A DNA stretch of 64,000 nt from Aestuariibius sp. HNIBRBA575 (GTDB taxonomy: Bacteria; Pseudomonadota; Alphaproteobacteria; Rhodobacterales; Rhodobacteraceae). Position 1 is the stretch's first letter, and each line of letters begins with the position of its first letter. Both the position numbers and the translations under genes were made by a program. The stretch is from the NCBI RefSeq assembly GCF_040932005.1, contig NZ_CP162414.1, positions 1,825,501-1,889,500 on the forward strand, read 5' to 3'. This document shows positions 44,434 through 54,029 of this stretch, in pieces. The notes under the pieces were generated by a model that searched no databases, was not told the DNA's origin, and was given only the letters and a program-made list of their open reading frames with translations.

Positions 44434-45561
44434 TTAATCGTCTGAATTGGCCTCGGCCCGGCTTTTGCCAGAGACATCCATCGCCAAAGTTGCCGCCATG
44501 AACCCATCCAGGTCGCCGTCCAGCACACCTTTGGTATCTGAGGTTTCAAAATTGGTGCGCAGATCTTTGACCATTTGATAGGGCTGCAACACATAAGACC
44601 GGATCTGGTTGCCCCAGCCCGCATCGCCCGCGTTTTCATGGGCCTCGTTGACCAAGGTTGACCGTTTGTCCAATTCCATCTGGTAAAGGCGCGATTTCAA
44701 CGCCTTCATCGCGATGTCGCGGTTCTGGTGCTGGGATTTTTCCGATGACGTCACCACAATCCCAGTGGGAAAGTGGGTGATCCGCACCGCGGAATCGGTG
44801 GTGTTCACGTGCTGACCACCCGCCCCAGACGACCGATAGGTGTCCAGCCGGATATCCGCCGGGTTCACTTCGATTTCGATATTGTCGTCCACCACAGGGT
44901 ACACTTTGACCGAGGTAAACGATGTGTGCCGTTTCGCAGCGCTGTCAAAGGGCGAAATCCGCACCAAACGATGCACACCGCTTTCGGATTTTAACCAGCC
45001 ATAGGCATTATGGCCTGAAATTTTATAAGACGCTGATTTGATCCCGGCTTCGTCGCCTGCGCTTTCGGATTGCAGCTCAACTTTGTAGCCTTTTTTCTCG
45101 GCCCATCGCACATACATCCGCGCCAACATGCTGGCCCAGTCGCAGCTCTCGGTGCCCCCGGCCCCGGCATTGACCTCCAAAAAGGTGTCATTGGAATCTG
45201 CTTCGCCGTCCAGCAACGCTTCCAACTCTTTCTTGGCGGCGGTTTCTGACAGTGATTTCAGCGCCTCTTCGGCCTCACCAATCACTTCGTCGTCTTCTTC
45301 CATTTCGCCCAATTCGATCAATTCGATATTGTCGCTCAGATCCTGCGCGATCGAATTATGCGTATCCATCGCATCCACCAAATTCTGGCGTTCGCGCATC
45401 AATTTTTGCGCGGCTTCTGGATTGTCCCACAGGGTGGGATCTTCGACGCGGGCGTTAAATTCTTCGAGCCGATAAGGCGCGGTTTCCCAGTCCATCCGCT
45501 GTTTCAACAGCGCCAAAGATTTTTCAATCGCTGCAACAATATTTTGTGTTTCGGCGCGCAT
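44434..45561 (-). CDS. prfB: Peptide chain release factor 2
   Basis: A 375-residue class I release factor reading UGA and UAA. The recognition tripeptide SPF is in VRISPFDSA, and the peptidyl-tRNA hydrolysis motif GGQ is in SSGAGGQHVNTTDS. The frame is continuous, so the autoregulatory +1 frameshift of E. coli and many other bacteria is absent, as usual in alphaproteobacteria. GAGGA precedes the ATG. mrcA lies 107 bp upstream on the same strand; the order amiC-mrcA-prfB is common in this class. Confidence 0.97.
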   Translation of the reverse strand: MRAETQNIVAAIEKSLALLKQRMDWETAPYRLEEFNARVEDPTLWDNPEAAQKLMRERQNLVDAMDTHNSIAQDLSDNIELIELGEMEEDDEVIGEAEEALKSLSETAAKKELEALLDGEADSNDTFLEVNAGAGGTESCDWASMLARMYVRWAEKKGYKVELQSESAGDEAGIKSASYKISGHNAYGWLKSESGVHRLVRISPFDSAAKRHTSFTSVKVYPVVDDNIEIEVNPADIRLDTYRSSGAGGQHVNTTDSAVRITHFPTGIVVTSSEKSQHQNRDIAMKALKSRLYQMELDKRSTLVNEAHENAGDAGWGNQIRSYVLQPYQMVKDLRTNFETSDTKGVLDGDLDGFMAATLAMDVSGKSRAEANSDD

Positions 45562-45668
45562 GGGAAATCCTCGGATTGGGTGTGCAGGCTGTGATACCGC
45601 AGCCCCTGATCCACGACAAGCCCCAGCACAATCAAAGATATGCAGGGGCTGAGTGGTGCAAAATAGGG

Positions 45669-48191
45669 TTAGTACAAACCACCAGAGCTGAGCGTGCCCA
45701 ACGTGGCGCGCGGACCAATGACGGCCGTGCCGCCGGTGGCATTGGTGGCGCGTTGTGGCTGACCGCGCTGTGCTTCTTCGAAAATTGGAATGTCACCCGC
45801 CATGGCAAAACCGCCATCAAATGTCACACCAAACAACGGCGATTCCCCTTCGCGGAAACATTCAGCAACGACATTTTCACCGCTGGCACTGTCAGGCAGC
45901 CGTGACCCGGTGAACCGGTCGATTTTAATGAACTCGCATTCTGCCGGGGCGCGGAAATCCGTGCCACCATATTGCTGAATGGCCTCTTGCATGAACCGGT
46001 TAAACACGGGGCCACACATGCCACCACCTGATGCGCCGGGCATGGTGCGTGGCACGTCATAGCCGATATAGCAACCCGCGACGATGTTGGACGAAAACCC
46101 AACAAACCATACATCTTTGGCATCGTTGGTGGTGCCGGTTTTGCCCGCGATCGGCACTGGCAAATTCACGGTGCGCCGCGCGGTGCCGCGTTGAACCACG
46201 CCCTGCATCATCGACGTCAATTGATAGGCGGTGACCGCGTTCATTACCCGTTCTCGGTTGGACAGGATCGAGGGTGCCTCACCATCACGCAGGGATGTCC
46301 GCCCGCAATCCACGCAATCGCGCTGATCGTGACGATAGATGGTTTCGCCATACCGGTTCTGCACCCGATCCACCAAGGTCGGTTCAACCCGTTCGCCACC
46401 ATTGGCAAACATCGCATAGGCCGCCACCATGTTGAACAAAGTGGTTTCCTCAGACCCCAGTGACGCCGACAGATATTCGTTCATATCCTCATAAACGCCA
46501 AACCGTTCCGCATAGCCTGCGATGACGTCCATGCCGACCTCTTGGGCCAATCGCACGGTCATCAGGTTGCGCGATTGTTCGATCCCTGTGCGTACAGGCG
46601 TTGGGCCGTAAAACTGGTGTGATGCGTTTTGCGGGCGCCAGATTTCGCCACCTGCGCGCACCTCAATTGGGGCATCAACCACGATGGTCGCAGGCGTGTA
46701 GCCGGAATCAAGTGCGGCGGCATAAACGAACGGTTTAAACGAAGACCCGGGCTGACGACGGGCTTGGGTGGCGCGGTTAAACACGGAATGCTGATAGGCA
46801 AATCCGCCTTGGATCGCCAAAACGCGGCCCGTATTCACATCCATCGCCATGAACCCGCCCTGCACACGCGGCACCTGTTCCAACGTCCACCGCACAAAGG
46901 CCCCACCTTCGGTCCGTTCGCGGACATGGATCACATCGCCGGGGGCAAAATTGTCAAATAGATTACCACTGAACCAGCTGGTGTCACTGCGCGGCACAAC
47001 ATTTCCACGGGCATCATCCGTGGCCACATCTTCGATGCCGATGATCAATTGCTGATCCTGAACATCCAGAACCACCGCCAGATACCAGTGGTCCTGATAA
47101 TCCACGTTGCGCGGCGCTGTCACATCAGCCAAGGCGTCGCGCCAGGTTGCTTCATCCGTTAGCGTTTCTACTGGAATGGTTACGCCCGTGCCGCGCCAGC
47201 GCCCTTGGGACCGATCAAAGTCCCGCAGCGCCCGTTGCAGCGATTCCCGTGCAACAACCTGCAAATCTGGGTCGATCGTGGCGCGAATGGCGTAACCTTC
47301 ACCGGAAAATTCGGTGGTATCCAATCCGAATTGCCGGGTCATTTGACGGCGAATTTCATCCGTAAAATAATCCCGCGGCGGCAATTCTGATTGATAGCTG
47401 GCAAAGTCGCCATTTTGCACGGTCAGCAACGGGTCCGCGATGGCGGTATTGTATTGATCTTCGGTCAAGTACCCATTTTCAAACATCTCTTCGAGGATAA
47501 AGTTGCGTCGTTCTAATGCATCCTCACGGTCGCGTACCGGATGATAAGAATAAGGCGCTTTGGGATGTACCGCCAAAAAGGCCGCCTCGGCTGGGTTCAA
47601 TTCATCCAAGGTTTTGTTGAAGTAAGACCGCGCCGCCGCCGTCACCCCAAAACTGCGCACCCCTAGATCAATCTCATTCAGATACAGCTCAAGGATATGT
47701 TCTTTGTCCAGAACCTGTTCCATCCGAGCCGCCAGAATGATTTCACGGATTTTCCGTTCCGCAGAGCGATCAGAGGATAGCAAAAAGTTCTTCATCACCT
47801 GTTGGGTAATTGTGGACGCCCCACGCAGATTTTCCCCCCGCGAACGCACCGCTTCAACAAAAGCGGCCCCAATCCCGCGAATGTCATAGCCTTCGTGGGT
47901 GTAGAAATTTTTATCCTCGGCGGAAATAAACGCCTGTTTGACCAAATCGGGGATTTCTTCGGCCGGGGTAAACAGCCGACGTTCCACCGCAAATTCATCG
48001 ATGATGTTGCCCTCAGATGAATAAATCCGGCTGATAGTGCGCGGCGTGTATTGCGCCAGCACCTCATGACTGGGTAAGTCCCTGCCATACATATAAAAAA
48101 CAGCACCAAGCGTAAGCGCACCCATGGCGAGCCCGAGGGTGATCATCGAAAAAATTGCCCCGAAAAAGGACATGATAGGACGCAAGATCAC
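45669..48191 (-). CDS. mrcA: Penicillin-binding protein 1A
   Basis: An 840-residue bifunctional peptidoglycan synthase. After an N-terminal membrane anchor, the glycosyltransferase domain shows EDKNFYTHEGYD and the GASTITQQVMKN motif. An OB-like insertion follows. The transpeptidase domain carries SSFKP (SxxK), SRN (SxN) and KTGTT. The frame extends to 48464, but the family begins near the MSFFG anchor. I use the GTG at 48191 (GGGGA upstream); the ATG at 48173 is the alternative. In relatives it follows amiC directly; here two opposite-strand genes lie between them. Confidence 0.96.
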   Translation of the reverse strand: MILRPIMSFFGAIFSMITLGLAMGALTLGAVFYMYGRDLPSHEVLAQYTPRTISRIYSSEGNIIDEFAVERRLFTPAEEIPDLVKQAFISAEDKNFYTHEGYDIRGIGAAFVEAVRSRGENLRGASTITQQVMKNFLLSSDRSAERKIREIILAARMEQVLDKEHILELYLNEIDLGVRSFGVTAAARSYFNKTLDELNPAEAAFLAVHPKAPYSYHPVRDREDALERRNFILEEMFENGYLTEDQYNTAIADPLLTVQNGDFASYQSELPPRDYFTDEIRRQMTRQFGLDTTEFSGEGYAIRATIDPDLQVVARESLQRALRDFDRSQGRWRGTGVTIPVETLTDEATWRDALADVTAPRNVDYQDHWYLAVVLDVQDQQLIIGIEDVATDDARGNVVPRSDTSWFSGNLFDNFAPGDVIHVRERTEGGAFVRWTLEQVPRVQGGFMAMDVNTGRVLAIQGGFAYQHSVFNRATQARRQPGSSFKPFVYAAALDSGYTPATIVVDAPIEVRAGGEIWRPQNASHQFYGPTPVRTGIEQSRNLMTVRLAQEVGMDVIAGYAERFGVYEDMNEYLSASLGSEETTLFNMVAAYAMFANGGERVEPTLVDRVQNRYGETIYRHDQRDCVDCGRTSLRDGEAPSILSNRERVMNAVTAYQLTSMMQGVVQRGTARRTVNLPVPIAGKTGTTNDAKDVWFVGFSSNIVAGCYIGYDVPRTMPGASGGGMCGPVFNRFMQEAIQQYGGTDFRAPAECEFIKIDRFTGSRLPDSASGENVVAECFREGESPLFGVTFDGGFAMAGDIPIFEEAQRGQPQRATNATGGTAVIGPRATLGTLSSGGLY

Positions 48192-48353
48192 GTGGTTTTC
48201 CCCAATGGATAGCCCAAACAACCCATGCGTTATACGCCCCACAATCGCTGGGGTCAAAAGCCCAAAGGTGCAAATCGGCTGGAAAATGCCTGCATTTGTT
48301 TCGCAGGGATTTCCCCCCTTGCGGTACACGCCCAGACCGGTCCAGATACCCCG

Positions 48354-48968
48354 ATGAAGCCTGATGATATATTGCCCACTTATAACCGTGTTGCACCTGA
48401 ATGGGATCGCCGCCGGGACCGGTCCCTGTTTGAACGCAAATGGATGGATCGGCTGATCCAGCACACGCCGCTGAATGAAAAACGTCGCCGGGTGTTGGAT
48501 CTGGGCTGTGGGTCTGGGCGCCCTATTGCCAGTTATTTGCTGGAACGCGGGCTAGATGTGACCGGCGTGGATGGGGCCGCCGCCATGGTGGAGCTGTTTA
48601 AACAGAACCTGCCCCGCGCAAAAATTGTCAATGCAGATATGCGTGGATTGGATCTGGGGCAAAAATTCGATGCGGTCATGGGGTGGAATTCGTTTTTTCA
48701 CCTCTCAGCGGAGGATCAACGGGCGATGTTTGCGGTATTCGCCCGTCACGCAGCCCCGCGCGCGGCCCTGATGTTTACCAGCGGCACCAGCAACGGAGAA
48801 GCAATCGGTCATGTGGCCGATGAACCCGTTTACCATGCCAGTTTAGACCCGCAGGAATACCGTGATCTGCTGACACAGCACGGATTTGAAGAGCTCGCCT
48901 TTGTGCCAGAAGACCCAGAATGCAACCAGCATACAATCTGGCTGGCACGTTATGTGGGTCTGGGCTAA
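48354..48968 (+). CDS. Class I SAM-dependent methyltransferase
   Basis: A 204-residue methyltransferase with the SAM-binding motif VLDLGCGSGRPIASYLLERG at about residues 45-64 and the acidic VTGVDGAA strand after it. The substrate is not identifiable. The ATG at 48354 matches the family start (MKPDDILPTYN); there is no strong ribosome site. The frame reaches back to 48225. It is on the opposite strand from mrcA and amiC and forms a pair with the acetyltransferase gene starting 10 bp after its stop. Confidence 0.85.
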   Translation: MKPDDILPTYNRVAPEWDRRRDRSLFERKWMDRLIQHTPLNEKRRRVLDLGCGSGRPIASYLLERGLDVTGVDGAAAMVELFKQNLPRAKIVNADMRGLDLGQKFDAVMGWNSFFHLSAEDQRAMFAVFARHAAPRAALMFTSGTSNGEAIGHVADEPVYHASLDPQEYRDLLTQHGFEELAFVPEDPECNQHTIWLARYVGLG

Positions 48969-48977
48969 GATCGCGGG

Positions 48978-49436
48978 ATGATAGACGTTTCAATCAAACG
49001 ACTGGGTCCGGGTGATCTGCATTTGCTGCGCCAAATGAATGTGCTGTTTGGCAATGTTTTTGACATGGCAGACGAATATACCGCCACACCGCCTTCGGAT
49101 CGATATTTGCTGCGTTTGTTGTCCAAAGACACGTTTATCGCCATGGCAGCGCTGCATGATGACGATGTCATTGGTGGGATTGTGGCCTATGAATTGGAAA
49201 AGTTCGAACAGGAACGATCAGAAATTTACATTTATGATCTGGCTGTGGCCAAACCCAATCGGCGCACAGGTGTGGCAAAGAAACTGATCAATCAGGTGCG
49301 CCATCTGGCCGGCGATATCGGCGCATGGGTCGTGATGATCCAAGCGGATAACGACGATGAAAAACCCATCGCCCTATATTCAAAACTGGGCACTGGCGAA
49401 GCTATCAAACATTTTGACCTCACCCCGCTGCCGTAA
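48978..49436 (+). CDS. AAC(3)-I-like GNAT acetyltransferase
   Basis: A 152-residue GNAT enzyme. From about residue 74 to the end it follows the AAC(3)-I aminoglycoside 3-N-acetyltransferase pattern: KFEQERSEIYIYDLAV, the acetyl-CoA loop RRTGVAKKLIN, VMIQADNDDEKPIALYSKLG and HFDL. From memory of AAC(3)-Ia these blocks are close in sequence. Acetylation of aminoglycosides is possible, but many environmental relatives are uncharacterised, and resistance is not shown. It begins 10 bp after the methyltransferase stop, so the pair is probably co-transcribed. The host setting is a cell-wall gene cluster on the opposite strand. Confidence 0.85.
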   Translation: MIDVSIKRLGPGDLHLLRQMNVLFGNVFDMADEYTATPPSDRYLLRLLSKDTFIAMAALHDDDVIGGIVAYELEKFEQERSEIYIYDLAVAKPNRRTGVAKKLINQVRHLAGDIGAWVVMIQADNDDEKPIALYSKLGTGEAIKHFDLTPLP

Positions 49437-49477
49437 ATTTTGATGCGTCCCCCTGTAAATAAACAGGTTTTCTGCGT

Positions 49478-50707
49478 TTATTGACGCACAAGCGGCGCAA
49501 GGCTGTCTTCTTGTGCAGCCCATGTGAACAGCCCGGCGACAATCCCGTTGACGATCTTTTCACGACCCTGCGGCGATAGCAAACGCGCGCGATCTTCGTC
49601 GCTGGATAAAAACCCAACTTCGATCAACACCGATGGGAAATCGGCCGCGTTCAGCACCGCCAAAACCGCTTCTCGGCGGGGACGGGAATGCAACGGAGAT
49701 TGATTGTTTTCAAACCCCGATACCAAAGCAGATGCCAGCCGAGCCGTTTGTGGACGGGTTTCCAAACGGGCCAAATCCATCAAAACCGTGGCGATTGTGT
49801 CGTCTTGTTCAGACAAATCCAAACCTGCGATCAGATCGGCACGATCATGACGTTCCGCCATGCGTTGCGATGCGCGATCGGCCCCTGCTTCGCTGAGCGT
49901 ATAAAACGACGCGCCCGATGTTTGTTCCCCTTCCAGCGCATCCGCATGAAGCGACAGCAACACATCCGCCCCCGCAGCACGTGCCAAAGTCATACGTTCC
50001 TCAAGCGAAACAAAACTATCGTCATTTCGCGTCAGAACCGGGATCATGCCCGCACGCGCAACGGCTTCGGCCAACTCAAACGCCAATTGCAGCATCACAT
50101 CGGCTTCGTTTATGCCTGCGCGCTGCGCCCCGGGATCAATCCCCCCATGCCCCGGATCAATCACAACAACCAAGGGGCCATTTGGGTCCTTGGCCGGTGC
50201 AGATTGTGTGGCATCGGCCATCAGAAACGCCCATTCAGGATCATTCGGTGCGCCAGAACGTTCTGCAAAATCAACGGGATCGGTCGATTGCATCACCACC
50301 CGCAACCGGGCTGTGCCATCAATATCGCTGACCTCCATCCCGGCGCTGTCCACACGCAACGCATCGTTCAGATCAACAACCATGCGCGACCAACCGGGCC
50401 GCAAAACGCCAAACCGAAGATCGCTGACACCTGACGCTTTCAGCATTCCATCCCGGCTGGCGCCGCGCCAATCCACTTCGCGAAAATCCAGAACCAGCCG
50501 ACGCGGGTCGTCTAATGTGAACACGCGATACGGCACCACCTGGGACAGGTATAGATCAACCTCAATCCCGCGGTGCAGGTCACGCACGACGCTTTGACCG
50601 GCATCGATCCGCGCCAATGCGGTAAAATCCTGCGCCAAAGCTGCGCCAGCAACGGACAGACTTAACAACGCGCTATAGACAACTGTTTTTATGTACAAAA
50701 ACATCAT
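49478..50707 (-). CDS. amiC: N-acetylmuramoyl-L-alanine amidase (AmiC-type)
   Basis: A 409-residue secreted amidase that cleaves the stem peptide from muramic acid during cell separation. A signal peptide (about residues 1-25, ending LSVAGAALA), an AMIN localisation domain (about 30-130) and an Amidase_3 zinc domain (about 180-395) follow in order. Zinc ligands fit VVIDPGHGGIDPGAQ, the later LSLHADALEG and a final EVGFLS. It overlaps the aminotransferase stop by 4 bp (the start is a double ATG), so the two are coupled. Confidence 0.95.
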   Translation of the reverse strand: MMFLYIKTVVYSALLSLSVAGAALAQDFTALARIDAGQSVVRDLHRGIEVDLYLSQVVPYRVFTLDDPRRLVLDFREVDWRGASRDGMLKASGVSDLRFGVLRPGWSRMVVDLNDALRVDSAGMEVSDIDGTARLRVVMQSTDPVDFAERSGAPNDPEWAFLMADATQSAPAKDPNGPLVVVIDPGHGGIDPGAQRAGINEADVMLQLAFELAEAVARAGMIPVLTRNDDSFVSLEERMTLARAAGADVLLSLHADALEGEQTSGASFYTLSEAGADRASQRMAERHDRADLIAGLDLSEQDDTIATVLMDLARLETRPQTARLASALVSGFENNQSPLHSRPRREAVLAVLNAADFPSVLIEVGFLSSDEDRARLLSPQGREKIVNGIVAGLFTWAAQEDSLAPLVRQ

Positions 50708-51849
50708 TCACGCGCCTCCATATAGGTCTCTAGGCGTGCCAAACCTTCGACAATGTCGTCAGTGGCGCGGGCATAGGAAAACCGCAGCCATTTATGCCCC
50801 TCTTGTGGATCGAAATCCAAACCGGGCGTGACCGCAACCCCCACCTTTTCAAGGATATCTTCGGACAAAGCTTTGGAATCTGCTGTGATGTCACTGACAT
50901 CCGCATAGACATAAAACGCCCCATCAGGCGGTGCGACCTTGGTGAACCCGGCTTTGGGCAAGCCTTCCATCATTAAGGCGCGATTGGAGCGATAAACATC
51001 GACATTTGCGTCCAATTCATCCGTGCAATCCATCGCGTGATAGGCCAAACGTTGCGATGCATGGGGTGGGCAGATGAACATGTTTTGGGCCAGTCGTTCA
51101 ATGATCCGCACGTGATCGTCAGGAACCACCATCCAGCCAACGCGCCAGCCGGTCATCGAGAAATATTTGGAAAACGAATTGATCACATAGGTGTCGTTGG
51201 TCACTTCTAACGCGCTGACAGCTTTGGCTTCGTATTCCAATCCGTGATAGATTTCGTCGGATATAAACGCTGCATTGTGATCACGACATGCATCGGCAAG
51301 GCTGGACATTTGGCCATGATCCAACATGGTTCCGGTCGGGTTGGCTGGCGATGCGACAATCAGACCGTTTAGGTCATAATTTGCCACATCCTGTGCGACG
51401 GGCTGTAAACGGTTGGCCATACGGGTTGGTATGGCGACCGGATTAATGTCCATTGCGCGCAAAATCTGCCGATAGGATGGGTAGCAGGGTGCCCCCAGTC
51501 CAACCCGTTCACCCGTGTCGAACAACGCTGAAAACGCAAGCAAAAACGCACCTGACGCCCCAGCTGTGACAACAACCCGCTCGGGGTTCAGATCAACGTC
51601 ATACCATTCCCCATACATTTGCGCGATCCGCGCCCGCAATTCCGGCAGACCCAACGCAACCGTATAGCCCAACGGTCCGGCCTCTAGATCAGCGGCCAAC
51701 CGCCGACGGGCCTCAGATGGGGCTCCGGTGCCCGGTTGCCCTACTTCCATGTGGATTATCTGGCGTCCAGCGGCCTCTGCGGCACGGGCGGCTTCCATCA
51801 CATCCATCACAATGAAGGGATCAATCACACCGCGTCTTGAGTTTCGCAT
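50704..51849 (-). CDS. PLP-dependent class I/II aminotransferase
   Basis: A 381-residue fold-type I aminotransferase. The PLP Lys is in NSFSKYFSMTGWRVGW, and the ASPANPTGT and YHGLEY motifs match the aspartate aminotransferase superfamily. The exact amino-acid substrate is not clear. I start at 51849 (MRNSRRGVIDPF) because AGGCGGCAG is upstream; the frame's ATG at 51873 lacks one. The gene overlaps amiC by 4 bp and is divergent from the M48 protease. Confidence 0.9.
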   Translation of the reverse strand: MRNSRRGVIDPFIVMDVMEAARAAEAAGRQIIHMEVGQPGTGAPSEARRRLAADLEAGPLGYTVALGLPELRARIAQMYGEWYDVDLNPERVVVTAGASGAFLLAFSALFDTGERVGLGAPCYPSYRQILRAMDINPVAIPTRMANRLQPVAQDVANYDLNGLIVASPANPTGTMLDHGQMSSLADACRDHNAAFISDEIYHGLEYEAKAVSALEVTNDTYVINSFSKYFSMTGWRVGWMVVPDDHVRIIERLAQNMFICPPHASQRLAYHAMDCTDELDANVDVYRSNRALMMEGLPKAGFTKVAPPDGAFYVYADVSDITADSKALSEDILEKVGVAVTPGLDFDPQEGHKWLRFSYARATDDIVEGLARLETYMEARE

Positions 51850-51937
51850 ATTCTGCCGCCTATGGTTGGCCAAGTTTTATCATGTTTGTCGATCTTGGTC
51901 TTGGCTAAGGTTTTCAACCCAACAGCGAGCCTCGTCA

Positions 51938-53263
51938 ATGTGCTTTCCTTTTGTTCGGCATCTGATTGCCGCGACCGTGATCTGGATGCTGGCCCTGCCC
52001 GCGCAGGCCGTGACGTTTTTGCGGGATTCAGAAATTGAATTTGCCCTGTCAGAACTGGCACGCCCTATCCTGAACGCGGCAGGATTGCCCGGCCATACCA
52101 AAATCATTGTCATTCAGGATCGCAGCCTCAACGCCTTTGTTGTCGATACAAGAGCGATTTATCTGCATTCCGGGCTGATCTTAGAATTGGAAAGCGCAGC
52201 ACAGCTTCAATCTGTGATCGCCCATGAGGCCGCTCATATCGCCAACGGGCACCTGACACGGCGATTGGCCAATCAGCGCAGCGCCAGCACGCTCACCACA
52301 CTTGGATTTGCGCTGGCTGCTGTTGCAGCCGCATCCGGTAATGGCGACGCCGCAGGGGGAATTGCCCTGGGCACCACTGGATCCGCCCAGCGAAATTACC
52401 TAGCCCATACCCGATCAGAGGAATCCGCCGCCGATCAATCCTCGTTTCGGTATTTACGCGCCGCCGGGGTCGATACATCTGCCGCTGTTGAGGTCTTAAA
52501 CATCTTTCGCGGCCAAGAGGCATTGTCCGTATCACGCCAAGACCCCTATGCACGGTCACATCCGTTGACGCGGGACCGCATTCGCGCCTTCGAAGGTTTG
52601 GTGGCGGGCAATCCGTCCCCGGTTGCTGAAAGCGACACCGCTGATTACTGGTTTGCGCGCGCACAGGGAAAACTGTCGGCCTTTACCCAAAACCCCGGCT
52701 GGACCTTGCGGCGCACACGTGGGGCAACGGACACAATATCGTTGATGCGCCAAGCGGTTGCCCATCATCGCGTCCCCAATACAGAACGGGCCATGGCCGC
52801 CATCAACGCCTTGGTCGCGGCACGCCCAAATGATCCATTTGTGCATGAACTAAAGGGACAAATCCTGTTAGAAAGCCGGCAAGCCGCAGGCGCGGTTGCT
52901 GCCTATGCCCGGGCGATTGAACTGGCGCCAAGCGACGCGCTGATCTTGGCCAGTTACGGTCGGGCCTTGTTGGCATTGGACACCGCAGATGGAAACCGTC
53001 GCGCGTTATCAGTTTTGGAACAATCCCGCGCAAGGGATGACCGAAATGCCAATATGTTGCGTGATCTGGGCTTGGCCTATGCGCGTAATGGTCAGAACGG
53101 TCAGGCCAGTTTGGCCGTGGCAGAACGATATGCCCTGCGCGGGCGATTTTCTGACGCCGCCATCCATGCACAACGCGCCGTGGATCAATTGCCGCGCGGA
53201 TCCGCCTCTTGGCAGCGCGCCCAAGATGTGCTCAGAACAGCAGAACAAATTTCCGGGAGATAA
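51938..53263 (+). CDS. Periplasmic M48 metalloprotease with TPR repeats (BepA-like)
   Basis: A 441-residue exported protease. A signal peptide (start 51938, ending about LPAQA) is followed by the M48 domain with the zinc motif HEAAH and the downstream EESAADQSS glutamate. A C-terminal TPR region follows (about residues 275-430). The layout matches BepA/YfgC, which monitors LPS-assembly (LptD) folding at the outer membrane. The reading frame starts earlier (51728), but that part lies opposite the aminotransferase gene. The next gene, a DsbA-like protein, begins 7 bp after its stop, which suits a common role in envelope protein folding. Confidence 0.92.
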   Translation: MCFPFVRHLIAATVIWMLALPAQAVTFLRDSEIEFALSELARPILNAAGLPGHTKIIVIQDRSLNAFVVDTRAIYLHSGLILELESAAQLQSVIAHEAAHIANGHLTRRLANQRSASTLTTLGFALAAVAAASGNGDAAGGIALGTTGSAQRNYLAHTRSEESAADQSSFRYLRAAGVDTSAAVEVLNIFRGQEALSVSRQDPYARSHPLTRDRIRAFEGLVAGNPSPVAESDTADYWFARAQGKLSAFTQNPGWTLRRTRGATDTISLMRQAVAHHRVPNTERAMAAINALVAARPNDPFVHELKGQILLESRQAAGAVAAYARAIELAPSDALILASYGRALLALDTADGNRRALSVLEQSRARDDRNANMLRDLGLAYARNGQNGQASLAVAERYALRGRFSDAAIHAQRAVDQLPRGSASWQRAQDVLRTAEQISGR

Positions 53264-53270
53264 ACCAATC

Positions 53271-54029
53271 ATGAACCGCCTTGCCGCAGCTGCACTTTCG
53301 TTTGGTCTTGTTATTGGGGCGGGTTTTCCGGCCTCTGCCACCGATCTGGACGCCCTGAGCGACGCCGAACGCGATGCGTTTCGCGCCGAAGTGCGGGCCT
53401 ATCTGCTGGATAACCCCGAAGTGTTGATGGAAGCCATCGATGTGCTGGAAAGCCGTCAGGCCGATGCACAGGCCAATGTTGATGTGAATTTGGCGCGGGC
53501 CAATGCGGATGCCCTGTTTGATGACGGTTTTTCCTGGGAAGGCGGCAATCCGGATGGCGACATCACAATCGTCGAGTTTCTGGATTACCGGTGCGGTTAT
53601 TGTAAACGCGCCCATCCCGAAGTGGCAGAATTGGTCAGCTCGGACGGCAATATTCGTGTCATCGTAAAAGAATTTCCCATTTTGGGCGAACAAAGCATGT
53701 TGGCCTCTCAATTTGCCTTGGCGGCACAAATTGTCGAAGGCAATGAGGGATACAAACTGGCCTCTGACGCATTGATGACCATGCGTGGTGAAATTTCTGG
53801 CGACAGCCTCACCCGGTTGGCCGAAGCGCTGGGGTTTGATTCCGAAGCAATTCTGGATGAAATGACCAGCGATGAAGTTGGCAAAATCATCGAAGAAAAC
53901 CGCCTGCTGGCGCAGCGTTTACAAATCAGCGGCACACCGACATTTGTTTTCCAAGATCAAATGCTGCGTGGATATGTACCGTTGGATGGCATGCGCAATG
54001 TGGTGCGTGATCTGCGCGCCGAAGGGTAA
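53271..54029 (+). CDS. DsbA-family periplasmic thiol oxidoreductase
   Basis: A 252-residue exported protein with a signal peptide (about residues 1-23, ending FPASA). A helical N-terminal part of about 60 residues resembles the ScsC/DsbA oligomerisation segment. Then comes a thioredoxin fold with a helical insertion: the active site is CGYC in FLDYRCGYCKRAHPE, and the cis-Pro is in SGTPTFVF. It should introduce or shuffle disulfides in the periplasm. GGGAGA precedes the ATG; it starts 7 bp after the M48 protease. Confidence 0.93.
   Translation: MNRLAAAALSFGLVIGAGFPASATDLDALSDAERDAFRAEVRAYLLDNPEVLMEAIDVLESRQADAQANVDVNLARANADALFDDGFSWEGGNPDGDITIVEFLDYRCGYCKRAHPEVAELVSSDGNIRVIVKEFPILGEQSMLASQFALAAQIVEGNEGYKLASDALMTMRGEISGDSLTRLAEALGFDSEAILDEMTSDEVGKIIEENRLLAQRLQISGTPTFVFQDQMLRGYVPLDGMRNVVRDLRAEG

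Noticed and set aside
44434..45561. Programmed frameshift in prfB
   Set aside because: The reading frame is continuous from ATG to stop; no internal UGA or CUUUGA slippery site is needed.
48225..48353. Upstream extension of the methyltransferase frame
   Set aside because: Family members start at the MKPDDIL position; the extension runs across the mrcA promoter side and has no family similarity.
51728..51937. Upstream extension of the M48 protease frame
   Set aside because: It overlaps the divergent aminotransferase coding region, and the signal peptide begins only at 51938.
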